Source: a bacterium 1XD42-76 (GTDB lineage: Bacteria; Bacillota; Clostridia; Lachnospirales; Lachnospiraceae). From it: a stretch of DNA of 64,000 nt. Position numbers and translations under genes: made by a program. The stretch covers positions 124,001-188,000 of the forward strand of contig QZDW01000004.1 in the NCBI GenBank assembly GCA_009917545.1, written 5' to 3'. Positions within the stretch are counted from its first letter, which is position 1. Every line of letters starts with the position of its first letter. This document shows, piece by piece, positions 1 through 7,890 of the stretch. The notes beneath the pieces are model-generated. The model ran no database searches. It worked only from the letters and a program-made list of their open reading frames with translations, and was not told where the DNA came from.

Positions 1-873
1 TTCGGCATCCCTTATGTTTTCCCCGATCGTCTGTTTATGATGCAGTGTCCCAAAATAGTACGCGTCTCCCCCCAGCATAATTCCCAATGCTCCGGCACAG
101 ACTGCTTCCGTCTGCGCGGAATTCGGACTTGCGTGATGGTATCGGTCCCTGAAAAATGTTTTCATGGCCTGACGCCAGTTCATGCCGAGAAGCGCTGATG
201 CCAGAATCATGAGCCCGGCCGAAAGCCTGGCCGGAATGTAGTTCAGCAGATCGTCAAGCTTTGCGGCTGCACGGCCGAAATACAGATAACGCTCATTTTT
301 ATAGCCGACCATCGAGTCCCCGGTATTTACCGCCTTGTAAAGCCAGCCTGTGACAGGACCTCCGAGCGCCAGATAAAAAAGCGGTGCTACCACCCCGTCA
401 GACGTATTTTCCGCCACGGTCTCCACCGTTGCCCTCACAATTCCTGGCCTGTCAAGCCTGTCCGTATCCCGGCCCACAATCATCGACAATGCTTTTCTGG
501 CCTTTTCAAGATCATTTTCCTTAAGCGCCTGATATACCTTCATGCTCTCTGTTTTTAACGCCTTCACCGCTGTCAGCTGGTAACAGAACAGTATGGAAAC
601 GCACAGATACAGCTCACAGGAAACCGCTCCGCAGAGCCTCAGAATCATCCACACGGTAAACACCGTGACGCCATTTACAGCCACAGCCAGAAAAAGTCCG
701 CAGACAAGCAGCCGGTCCGGCTCCTCTTTGCAAAACCGGCGCAGGATCCGTTCACACCCGGTAAGAAGATGCCCGATCAGGCGGACCGGATGATACAAAA
801 ACTGCGGATCCCCGAAGATCTGGTCGAGGAAAAAGCCGGCCGCGATCACACCGGCCAAAATCAATCTGTCCAT
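1..873 (-). CDS. cbiB: Cobalamin biosynthesis protein CbiB/CobD, 3' end outside the window
   Basis: CbiB is the membrane enzyme that attaches the aminopropanol(-phosphate) arm to adenosylcobyric acid, giving adenosylcobinamide (phosphate). The reading frame is open from the ATG at 873 to the window edge (291 codons). It carries family hallmarks: FGDPQFLYHPVRLIG near residue 19 and SAQTEAVCAGALGI about 40 residues before the edge. The family is usually around 310-320 residues, so only a short C-terminus is missing. The start lies 3 nt after the TAA of the upstream small membrane gene, so the two are probably co-translated. It is the last visible member of the cobalamin operon. Identification is from family motifs recognised by eye. 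Confidence 0.9.
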   Translation of the reverse strand, partial: MDRLILAGVIAAGFFLDQIFGDPQFLYHPVRLIGHLLTGCERILRRFCKEEPDRLLVCGLFLAVAVNGVTVFTVWMILRLCGAVSCELYLCVSILFCYQLTAVKALKTESMKVYQALKENDLEKARKALSMIVGRDTDRLDRPGIVRATVETVAENTSDGVVAPLFYLALGGPVTGWLYKAVNTGDSMVGYKNERYLYFGRAAAKLDDLLNYIPARLSAGLMILASALLGMNWRQAMKTFFRDRYHHASPNSAQTEAVCAGALGIMLGGDAYYFGTLHHKQTIGENIRDAE

Positions 874-876
874 ATA

Positions 877-1170
877 TTATTTCATATATTTTCTGTTATT
901 CTTGTAGGCAATGATAATGATATACACTGTCATCACAAGAAAACAGATCTGCCAGAGAAGCGGCAGAAACGCTCCCTGTAAATACATTGCCAGAAAAGCC
1001 AGGTCAAGCCCCCACAGGATCTTGGTATAGCCCTCTGTCTTACACCATGCGCGCCGGTCCTCGTCCTCTATGAGAATCTTTGACCCGATCGGGGTATAGA
1101 TCCCGCTGGTGACAAGACCGCCATAGATAAGAAAGCACAGGCTGATTATCAAAAAAAGCAGTACAATCAT
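877..1170 (-). CDS. Small membrane protein in the cobalamin operon, unknown function
   Basis: A 97-residue protein with a strongly hydrophobic N-terminus (about residues 1-25), a second hydrophobic stretch around 50-70 and a third around 72-88, ending in a basic tail NNRKYMK. I do not recognise the family. The middle, rich in Asp, Glu, Arg and Cys, would be a loop. The start at 1170 has a GAGGAT ribosome site about 10 nt upstream. It sits between a CobC-type phosphatase (127 nt upstream) and cbiB (3 nt downstream), so it is in the operon by position, but nothing in the sequence links it to corrinoid chemistry. It could be a partner of CbiB or CobS at the membrane, or an unrelated passenger. 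Confidence 0.6.
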   Translation of the reverse strand: MIVLLFLIISLCFLIYGGLVTSGIYTPIGSKILIEDEDRRAWCKTEGYTKILWGLDLAFLAMYLQGAFLPLLWQICFLVMTVYIIIIAYKNNRKYMK

Positions 1171-1297
1171 AATTTTTTATCCTCTTTTCCATATTTCGTT
1201 CTGACATACACGCAGACAACAGACACAGAATCAGACCGCCCATGCATCTGTCCGTCCGGTGACTTCACAGCAAAGGTTCCGCCATATAACCAGTATA

Positions 1298-1972
1298 CTA
1301 TAGGATTGTCGTTTCTGCAATGTCCCAAAGCCGGATTCTGCCGGTATCATCATGCCCATCCCATGAAGCTCCAAAAGAAAATCCCTCTGCCCTGGCCGTA
1401 TAGCCGGAAAGGTTCTTCGCCTGCCAGGAATAATACTTCCTGTGAGGACAGGCAAACGCCTCCATAATTGCCATGATCGTTCCCCCGTGTACGATAAAGA
1501 CAAGCGTTTTACCCGACTCCCTGCTGTCACAGAACGCACGTTTTACCGTTTGTGAAAATGCCCTGATACACCGTCGTTTAAAGTCTGCAAGCGGTTCCCC
1601 GCCCGGAAAACCGCTTTGCCCCCCGGTATCAAGAAAGCGCTGATAGGCACGGCTTCCATTTAACATTGCATAGTTCTTGTATTCAAACACTCCAAAGTCA
1701 CACTCACGAAGCCCGTCCACTGTATGGAACGAAAGCCCGTCCCGGGGATATTTCTGAAATAAAAGCTCTGCCGTCTCCACACACCGCTTCATCGGGCTCA
1801 TATATACGGCGCAGACCGCACCAAGCCTGTCATAAAAGGTTTCCCCGCATGCGCTGACAAAGCGGGTAATCTCCTCTGCTGACTGACTGGTAAGCCCTTC
1901 GTCTGTCCTGCCGACATACCTTCCCTCCAGATTTCCGGGCGTTTTCCCGTGGCGCAAAAGAACCACCCGCAT
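1298..1972 (-). CDS. cobC: Histidine phosphatase, CobC-like (alpha-ribazole phosphatase)
   Basis: A phosphoglycerate-mutase-type histidine phosphatase. The catalytic phospho-acceptor lies in LLRHGKTPGN, with His8 of the preferred start, and a second conserved His lies in VFIVHGGT. In cobalamin operons this family removes the phosphate from alpha-ribazole phosphate or adenosylcobalamin phosphate. The ATG at 1972 is chosen because AGGAAGG lies 8 nt upstream; an in-frame ATG at 1978 and a TTG at 1990 are less well placed. The ribosome site lies next to and inside the end of cobS, so the two are coupled. The exact substrate is inferred from context, since the family is broad. Confidence 0.8.
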   Translation of the reverse strand: MRVVLLRHGKTPGNLEGRYVGRTDEGLTSQSAEEITRFVSACGETFYDRLGAVCAVYMSPMKRCVETAELLFQKYPRDGLSFHTVDGLRECDFGVFEYKNYAMLNGSRAYQRFLDTGGQSGFPGGEPLADFKRRCIRAFSQTVKRAFCDSRESGKTLVFIVHGGTIMAIMEAFACPHRKYYSWQAKNLSGYTARAEGFSFGASWDGHDDTGRIRLWDIAETTIL

Positions 1973-1986
1973 CTGCATCACCTTCC

Positions 1987-2817
1987 TCAATCCAATATAT
2001 AAATTCCGAAAAGAACAGCCAGCAGAAAGAACAGCTCACAACACTGTAGAAAATATCCGGCCAGGTCTCCTGTGATGCCGCCGAATTCCCGGAGCGCCAT
2101 GCGGCAGAAAAGAAGGAAAACGACGAGTGCCGTTCCAGCTGCCAGCAGGCCGCACCAGCCGCCGCACGCTCCGATTAACATGGATGAAGCCAGGACGCAG
2201 CCCAGCATGAACACGGCCAGCCGCCTTTGATCGACATCCTTCATAAAATCTGCCAGCATGCCCTGTTTCCTCGCCTCCGGAAGCACGGCTACAGCCAGCC
2301 CGCTTAAAGACCGTGACAGGATAAAGCCCGCAGAGACCGCAGAAACGGCCCCCAAAGGTACTCCGCCTGTCATGCTCCGTCCGTCAAAAGCCATTGCTTT
2401 AAGCCCGTTCCCTCCCGGATATCCCCAGTCTGCCATCTCCACGCAGGCTGCAAAATATATAAGAAGATACAGCGCACCAGAAAGGACAGCAAAGGCTCCC
2501 GCATGCGTATCTTTTAAAATCGCCAGCCTCTTTTCTCTGTCTGTAAAGGATGCGCGCGCATCGCACGTATCGAGAAAGCCGTCCATGTGAATCCCGCCCG
2601 TGACAAATAGCGGCACGGCAGTGAGCACAGCCCCGAAAATCATCCGTCCAGCCCCGATATACCGCATGAGAAGAAATACAGCCATGAAACAGATACCGAC
2701 TGCTGCTCCCACGAGCGGAAAAAAATACATTGCCCGCCTGCGGTCCCGCTCCTCCCATAAAAACTGTGGTGTGGGTATCCGGGAATACATGGAAAAGGCA
2801 ATCCACAACGCCTTCAT
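1987..2817 (-). CDS. cobS: Adenosylcobinamide-GDP ribazoletransferase CobS
   Basis: CobS is the integral-membrane cobalamin synthase that joins adenosylcobinamide-GDP to alpha-ribazole (phosphate). The 276-residue protein has several hydrophobic helices. It carries the characteristic GGIHMDGFLDTCDARAS segment near residue 75, which includes the acidic metal-binding residues, followed by REKRLAILKDTHAGAF. Length is normal or slightly long for the family. Its start overlaps the cobT stop by 4 nt, so translation is probably coupled. No cobU (kinase/guanylyltransferase) is visible in this window, although CobS needs its product, so cobU should be elsewhere in the genome. Confidence 0.92.
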   Translation of the reverse strand: MKALWIAFSMYSRIPTPQFLWEERDRRRAMYFFPLVGAAVGICFMAVFLLMRYIGAGRMIFGAVLTAVPLFVTGGIHMDGFLDTCDARASFTDREKRLAILKDTHAGAFAVLSGALYLLIYFAACVEMADWGYPGGNGLKAMAFDGRSMTGGVPLGAVSAVSAGFILSRSLSGLAVAVLPEARKQGMLADFMKDVDQRRLAVFMLGCVLASSMLIGACGGWCGLLAAGTALVVFLLFCRMALREFGGITGDLAGYFLQCCELFFLLAVLFGIYILD

Positions 2818-4022
2818 GAAACGGTTCCTTCCCCGGCTGTATAATCTTCGTATTCCTTTACGTGGATATCGCTGAAGGTGCTCATATTTTCGTAGATTCC
2901 TGCCCCCATCTTAAGAAGCGGCAGATAGGCCGCCGCCCCGCTGCCCTCGCCCAGATGAAACCCCAGATGCAGCGGCGGCAGGAGACCAAGCGCTTCCATA
3001 ATGCGCTCACCGGCAGGCTCGGAGGATAAATGGGATGCCAGCAAAAAGTCCTGCACGGTATCTTCCATACACACGGCAAGAAGCGCTGCCACAGAAGAGA
3101 TCAGACCATCAATCAGGACGGGAATTCGGTAAACAGCTCCCCCCAGAAAGAGCCCGCACAGCCCTGCAATGTCAAAACCTCCCAGTTCCGAAAGCAGTGT
3201 GATGACTGCTTTTACGCGCTCTGCCCGTCCGATACGCCCTGTCTCTTCCAGAAAACTGTGATTCATTATGCCTGCATAATGTGTATCGCAAAACCGCTCC
3301 ACTGCCCGGCTCACAGCCAGTTTCTTTTTCGCCAGTCCTTTGTTAGAGAGCCCTGCGCCGCGACCGGTCGCTTCCTCCGGGGTAAGACCGGTAAGGACAC
3401 ATGCCAGGGCACTGCTTGGCGTCGTATTGCCGATCCCCATCTCGCCTGTCGCCACAGCCCCATATCCCATCCGCTTCAAGTCCCCTGCCAGCTCCACACC
3501 GCTATAAAGTGCGCACACACACTGCTCCCGGCTCATTGCCGGCTCCTTCACGATATTTTTACTGCCGCAGGAAACCTTGCGGTCCAGAAGTACGAAAGGC
3601 TCAGCCTCATTTGCCTCCGGCGCATCCCCCAGCATACCGATATCCACCGGGAACACATCGGTTGCCGATGCGCGGCACATCATCACAACCGCCGTATTTC
3701 CTTTTGTGAAATTTTCGGCGACAATGCGCGTCACCTCCTGACCCGTCTGGGTCACGCCCTCCTCTGTGACGCCGTGGTCTGCACACATAACAGCCAGGGC
3801 TGTCTTTTCCAGGCCGATGTGCTCCGCTCTCCCTGTCATCCCGGCAATCTTTATGATATCACGCTCCAGCACACCAAGACTCCCGATCGGCTTGGCGATG
3901 GAATTCCACCGCCGTCCGGCCGCTTCCATCGCCTCCCTGGATGCCGGGACAACCGTTTTAAGAAGTCCGGTCAGCCGTTCCTCGGATGCTGTTTTAAAAA
4001 GATACTCCTTTTTCTCATTCAT
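2814..4022 (-). CDS. cobT: Nicotinate-nucleotide-dimethylbenzimidazole phosphoribosyltransferase CobT
   Basis: CobT moves phosphoribose from nicotinate mononucleotide to a lower-ligand base to make alpha-ribazole phosphate. The protein has 402 residues, longer than the usual 350 or so, with extra sequence mainly at the N-terminus and a short acidic C-terminal tail. Seen features include SIAKPIGSLGVLE near the N-terminus, ADHGVTEEGV, GEMGIGNTTPSSA, and the conserved Glu in HLGEGSGAAAYLPLL. Its ATG overlaps the stop of a 45-codon ORF upstream by 8 nt and its own stop overlaps cobS by 4 nt. GGGGAGG lies about 12 nt before the start, a little far. Lower-ligand specificity cannot be read from sequence. 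Confidence 0.93.
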   Translation of the reverse strand: MNEKKEYLFKTASEERLTGLLKTVVPASREAMEAAGRRWNSIAKPIGSLGVLERDIIKIAGMTGRAEHIGLEKTALAVMCADHGVTEEGVTQTGQEVTRIVAENFTKGNTAVVMMCRASATDVFPVDIGMLGDAPEANEAEPFVLLDRKVSCGSKNIVKEPAMSREQCVCALYSGVELAGDLKRMGYGAVATGEMGIGNTTPSSALACVLTGLTPEEATGRGAGLSNKGLAKKKLAVSRAVERFCDTHYAGIMNHSFLEETGRIGRAERVKAVITLLSELGGFDIAGLCGLFLGGAVYRIPVLIDGLISSVAALLAVCMEDTVQDFLLASHLSSEPAGERIMEALGLLPPLHLGFHLGEGSGAAAYLPLLKMGAGIYENMSTFSDIHVKEYEDYTAGEGTVS

Positions 4023-4152
4023 ATCTGTCGTCTGCCTCCCCGACCTGGTCTCTTCGTGCCTGTTTCATGTGCTTTCCGCTGTCTTTTACGCCCGGTTCAT
4101 GGCATTTCCCACTGTTCACGATTTCCTGCTGCTCTTCCCACACTTTTTTCAT
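4015..4152 (-). CDS. Putative coupled 45-codon micro-ORF between cbiA and cobT
   Basis: This 45-codon frame starts in an ATGA overlap with the cbiA stop and ends 8 nt inside cobT. The product would be short, hydrophilic and rich in Lys, Glu and Gln (beginning MKKVWEEQQE), with no membrane segment and no family I recognise. The ribosome site is poor (GAAGAC just upstream). Its strongest support is the geometry: it bridges the only gap in an otherwise continuously overlapping operon, which would let ribosomes travel from cbiA into cobT. It may be a translated spacer rather than a functional peptide, or a remnant of another cobalamin gene such as cobU. Treat it as a candidate only. Confidence 0.3.
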   Translation of the reverse strand: MKKVWEEQQEIVNSGKCHEPGVKDSGKHMKQARRDQVGEADDRYE

Positions 4153-5582
4153 TCTGTCTTCGTTCTTTTTGTGTGTTGTCCGGCCGCCTTTTCCACAAAT
4201 CTTTGCGCAATATCGCTGCCATAAAAATAAAGATGTGGAAACCCGGCATAAAGCGTATCCGTCATATAGCCGCATTTACGTCCTGACGCCCTGCCCGGCT
4301 TATTGATGGAAAACGCCCTGCCCTCTGTCCCGGTCTCCCAGTGGTGGAATTCATGAACAGGAAAGCAGTCACCCCTGTCTCCCAAAAGCCCGGCTGACTC
4401 CAGTGTCATGAGCCCATAGCCGAAATGGCTTAAACGGCCTGAATCCGCACTGCCGCCGGGAAGCACCCCGGCCATCGGCCACTGCCTGCCTTTTGTATCA
4501 GCAAGCCATTCCTTTAAATACAGATAGCCGCCGCATTCCGCAATGCATGGCAGGCCTTTCTGGAGTGCCAGACGAATCTTCTCCCGCATTTCTTGATTTT
4601 CATAAAGTTTTTCTGCATGGAGTTCCGGATAGCCGCCCCCCAGATAAAGCCCATCCGTCCCGGCCGGAAGTGCACTGTCCCAAAGAGGCGAAAAAAAGAC
4701 CAGATGTGCGCCCGCCTGTGTAAGCGCCCGGAGGTTATCCTCATAATAGAAGCAGAAAGCCTCATCTCTTGCCACGGCGATCACCGGCTGCTGTCTGTTT
4801 CGTTCCTCCGCGTGTTCTAAATACGCAGACGGCTCTTCCCACGAAAGCAGCCCCGCCTCACGGGCCAGGGAAAGAAGCGCTTCCAAATCAAGCCCCGGAC
4901 GCAGCCTGTCCGCCAGCTTCACAATCTCCTCACGAAGCCCCGGCAGCTCCTCTGGCGTCACCAGCCCAAGATGGCGGCTTTCCAGGGAAAATTCTTTCAT
5001 CTTCGGCACATAACCGATCACACGGACATCGAAGAGACGTTCCGTTTCATCCTTAAGCCCCGGATACAGCATCGGCGAAAGCCGGTTAAAGATCACACCG
5101 CGGATCCGGCTGTCCTCCTGATAAGTCAGAAAGCCCTTTAACGCCGCCAGAACGGAAAGACTTCTCCCCGCGGCATCCACGACAAGAATGACCGGCGTAT
5201 CCGTGAGCCTGGCGGTCTCATAGGAGCTGGCACGTACTGTCAGGCCGGAAATACCGTCATAATATCCCATCACGCCCTCTAACAGTGCGACTCTGGTGCA
5301 CACTCTGCCGCAGTCTGCCGGTGCCTCCCCATGCCGGCCCAGGATTCCCGTCAGGTTCCTCTCCCCGGCCAGAAAGCTGTCCAAATTGCAGGACGGCCTC
5401 CCGGTTACATAACAGTGATACATAGGATCAATGTAATCCGGCCCGCATTTGAATCCCTGCGCCTCTACTCCCATATCCATAAGCAGGGAAAGAAGTACGC
5501 AGGTAAGCAGTGTTTTTCCCTGCCCGCTCTTTTCTGCCGCAATCATCACTCTGGGCAGGCAGGCTGTCCGCATGCCGCTCAT
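4149..5582 (-). CDS. cbiA: Cobyrinate a,c-diamide synthase CbiA
   Basis: CbiA is the ATP- and glutamine-dependent enzyme that amidates the a and c side chains of cobyrinate. The 477-residue protein shows both domains. The N-terminal dethiobiotin-synthetase-like half has the P-loop region AAEKSGQGKTLLTCVL and FKCGPDYIDPMYH. The C-terminal class I glutamine amidotransferase half has GLYLGGGYPELHAE and the nucleophile Cys in CIAECGGYLYL. Length is typical. The start at 5582 overlaps the stop of the small VanZ-like ORF (ATGA), and the stop overlaps a micro-ORF (ATGA). Confidence 0.93.
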   Translation of the reverse strand: MSGMRTACLPRVMIAAEKSGQGKTLLTCVLLSLLMDMGVEAQGFKCGPDYIDPMYHCYVTGRPSCNLDSFLAGERNLTGILGRHGEAPADCGRVCTRVALLEGVMGYYDGISGLTVRASSYETARLTDTPVILVVDAAGRSLSVLAALKGFLTYQEDSRIRGVIFNRLSPMLYPGLKDETERLFDVRVIGYVPKMKEFSLESRHLGLVTPEELPGLREEIVKLADRLRPGLDLEALLSLAREAGLLSWEEPSAYLEHAEERNRQQPVIAVARDEAFCFYYEDNLRALTQAGAHLVFFSPLWDSALPAGTDGLYLGGGYPELHAEKLYENQEMREKIRLALQKGLPCIAECGGYLYLKEWLADTKGRQWPMAGVLPGGSADSGRLSHFGYGLMTLESAGLLGDRGDCFPVHEFHHWETGTEGRAFSINKPGRASGRKCGYMTDTLYAGFPHLYFYGSDIAQRFVEKAAGQHTKRTKTE

Positions 5583-5791
5583 TTCCTTCCTCCCCGTCCG
5601 TGACAGCTCCTGATCCGGTTGCGTTTCAGCATCGAGGTATATCCGTAAAACAACCTCGCATTGATTCTGCCGTTTTCAAACAACGGATGCCAGCCGAAAT
5701 CGGAACGAAAAATCGTGATGCGGAGCAGGACTCCCAGATAAACGAGAAAGAAAAGGAGCAGAATCGTATCCGTTCGTTTTCCATGCTTCAT
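5579..5791 (-). CDS. 70-residue membrane ORF resembling a truncated VanZ N-terminus
   Basis: A 70-codon frame lies between the cbiJ-ET fusion gene and cbiA and overlaps both by ATGA. The predicted peptide has one hydrophobic helix (about residues 9-25: TILLLFFLVYLGVLLRI) followed by TIFRSDFGWHPLFENGRIN, then a basic C-terminus. The helix plus the RITIFRS...HPLF...RIN segment resembles the start of VanZ-family membrane proteins as I remember them. VanZ proteins have several more helices, so this would be a remnant that stayed translatable because both junctions couple ribosomes through the operon. The similarity is by eye and weak. It could equally be a genuine one-helix protein. Confidence 0.5.
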   Translation of the reverse strand: MKHGKRTDTILLLFFLVYLGVLLRITIFRSDFGWHPLFENGRINARLFYGYTSMLKRNRIRSCHGRGGRK

Positions 5792-7890
5792 ATTTCCACA
5801 TCCTTTCCGGCTCCCGCCCCTGAAAATGAAATCACAAACACCGGATTCTGGCCCGAGAGCAAATGATTCCGGCCGGCTTTCTTTACACCGGTCACTGCAA
5901 CCTGTACGATCTCCACATCTGTCACTGCTTCCGTATGGACAAGTTCCCACATGATGCTCATGCTCTCCAGGGTAATCAGGTTGACGACAAAGCGCGCCGT
6001 CCTGTTTTTTGATAATACTGCCCGCACAATGTCCGCAAGCTGCCCGTTGCTCCCACCGATAAACACATGGCTGGCGGCCGGGAGGCTTTCCATCGCCTCC
6101 GGAGCCGTCCCGGCCACAATCTCCATATTGAAAAGGCCGAAGCGCGCCCTGTTTTTCTCCAGCAGGTTCAGAGCCTCCTGCTTCCTTTCGATCGCATAAA
6201 CGCGGATTCCGGCAGACAGCCTGGCGCATTCTACGGAAATAGAACCAGTCCCGGCTCCCACATCGTAGACCACTGCCCCATCCGTCAGCAAAAGCTTGGA
6301 GAGGGAGATCACTCTCACCTCCCGCTTTGTCATGGGCACCTTATCGCGCAGAAACCATTCATCCGGCAGTCCATGCGTCAGCCATTTCCTGCTTTCTGTT
6401 TCCTTCCAGCAGCCTGCCGCATTTTCATTTTCAATCAGAACCACAGTCAGGCTGTCGATTTCCCGCTCTGAAAGCGTCCCTGGCGTCCCACGAGAGATTG
6501 CCTCATCGTCAAGGGAAAGCCGTTCCCCGATTGTCAGTATCACATCAGTAAGGCCGGCAGCCAGAAGCATCACGCAGATCTCTTTCAGTGCATCACGCGC
6601 ACCTGTAAGAAGAAATGTTTTCCTGTATTTCCTGACCCTGCGTACAAAATCTGTTTTCCGGCCATGCATGCTGAGCAGTCTGGCGTCTTCCCAGGCCATA
6701 CCGAGTCTGGCGAAAAAATAATTCACCGTGGAAATTCCCGGCAGGATAAAAATCTCCATCCCCGGCTCGTCCTTAAGCTCCGCAAAAAGTTTCCCGGCCC
6801 CGCTGTAGAAACCAGTGTCGCCGGAACATGCCACGCAGATTTTCGTATATTCCGTGTGTTCCCTGAAAAACGTTACGAGCTCCTTTGGCCTGTATTCCGC
6901 ATAAACAGGCTTTCCAAATGAGGCAAGCTGTTCTGTGACACGCCTGGAGCCTGCGATGAGATCACAGGCTGAAAGTGCCTGACGCGCCTCCTCTGTCAGA
7001 AGTTCTAACGCGCCCGGCCCCGTGCCGACCAGACAGACGGTTCTTTTGACCTCCTCCCCGGGCAGCGAAAATCGCTCTGTGAGCTGGCGAAACGCTTCCT
7101 CAAGGGAGATGCCGTCCTCGCCGGGCCTTCTGATTACAACAAGGCCGGCCCCTGCGCGGGCGGCAGCCTGACGTTTTTCCTCAAAACCGCCCTCCCGTCC
7201 GGAATCCTTTGTCACCATCCAGGCTGCATCAACACTGCGCAGCATGGCCTCGTTTAATTCTCTGGAAAACGGCCCCTGCATAGCAATGAGGTGCTTTCCC
7301 GCAAATCCTGCCCTGGCACATTCGCAGACAATTTCCGGTAGTGGAAGGACTCTGGCAAAAATGCGCTCCTCCCAGCCCGGAATCGCCTGAAAATAAGAAA
7401 GCTCCCGGCTCCCTGTTGTCACAAGAATCTTTCCCGAAGTACCGGCAAGGAAAGCCGCAGCCTCCCCGGCGCTTCCGACAAAAACCTCATTCGGGACCGC
7501 TTTGTCCGTAAGGCTCCTGCCAGCTGCCTCTCTTTCTTTTACAGAGCCATTTTGCAGCCCCTTTCCCTTCGACTGACCGCCTTTGCGGAGAACCCGCATC
7601 AGGGGAAGTCCTGTTTTTTCGCAGGCGCTTTTAAGATTTCGGGATACTTCCCGTGCATAAGGATGCGTGGCGTCAATGACTAACGCATAATCCCGGCCGG
7701 CAAACAGTTCAAGCATCTGCTCCTCATTCAGTCGTCCACAGCAGACGCGGATATTTTCCGCCTCCGGCAGACCTTCTTTCCCATACTCCGTGGCCGTAAA
7801 TACCTCTGTGAACACCTCTGTCCCTGCCAGCCGTTCTGCCAGAAGCCGCCCCTCCGTCGTACCTGCAAACAGGCATACGTTCTCCTTCAT
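5788..7890 (-). CDS. cbiJ-cbiE-cbiT: Fused precorrin-6A reductase / precorrin-6Y methyltransferase-decarboxylase (CbiJ-CbiE-CbiT)
   Basis: A 700-residue three-domain enzyme. Residues 1 to about 270 are CbiJ, the NAD(P)H-dependent precorrin-6A reductase (CLFAGTTEGRLLAERLAG; IDATHPYAREVS; TTGSREL). From about 284 a CbiE C5-methyltransferase follows (VCLVGTGPGALELLTEEAR; CSGDTGFYSGA). From about 505 comes the CbiT C15-methyltransferase/decarboxylase (PDEWFLRDKVPMTKREV; SAM-binding YDVGAGTGSISVE). CbiE-CbiT fusions (CobL) are well known; adding CbiJ at the N-terminus is less common. It carries out three consecutive corrin-ring steps on one chain, allowing substrate handover. It overlaps cbiH upstream and the VanZ-like ORF downstream, both by ATGA. 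Confidence 0.92.
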   Translation of the reverse strand: MKENVCLFAGTTEGRLLAERLAGTEVFTEVFTATEYGKEGLPEAENIRVCCGRLNEEQMLELFAGRDYALVIDATHPYAREVSRNLKSACEKTGLPLMRVLRKGGQSKGKGLQNGSVKEREAAGRSLTDKAVPNEVFVGSAGEAAAFLAGTSGKILVTTGSRELSYFQAIPGWEERIFARVLPLPEIVCECARAGFAGKHLIAMQGPFSRELNEAMLRSVDAAWMVTKDSGREGGFEEKRQAAARAGAGLVVIRRPGEDGISLEEAFRQLTERFSLPGEEVKRTVCLVGTGPGALELLTEEARQALSACDLIAGSRRVTEQLASFGKPVYAEYRPKELVTFFREHTEYTKICVACSGDTGFYSGAGKLFAELKDEPGMEIFILPGISTVNYFFARLGMAWEDARLLSMHGRKTDFVRRVRKYRKTFLLTGARDALKEICVMLLAAGLTDVILTIGERLSLDDEAISRGTPGTLSEREIDSLTVVLIENENAAGCWKETESRKWLTHGLPDEWFLRDKVPMTKREVRVISLSKLLLTDGAVVYDVGAGTGSISVECARLSAGIRVYAIERKQEALNLLEKNRARFGLFNMEIVAGTAPEAMESLPAASHVFIGGSNGQLADIVRAVLSKNRTARFVVNLITLESMSIMWELVHTEAVTDVEIVQVAVTGVKKAGRNHLLSGQNPVFVISFSGAGAGKDVEI

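Noticed and set aside
1040-1243. Minus-strand ORF of 67 codons overlapping the small membrane gene
   Set aside because: It is out of frame with the better-supported 97-residue membrane protein and has no ribosome site or hydrophobic pattern of its own beyond the start.
3030-4286. Long plus-strand ORF of 418 codons opposite cobT
   Set aside because: It is antisense to a clear cobT and has Cys/His/Pro-rich composition typical of a shadow frame in GC-rich coding DNA; no ribosome site or family similarity.
5951-6721. Plus-strand ORFs opposite the cbiJ-ET gene
   Set aside because: They lie wholly inside a recognised gene, show shadow-type composition and have no start signals.
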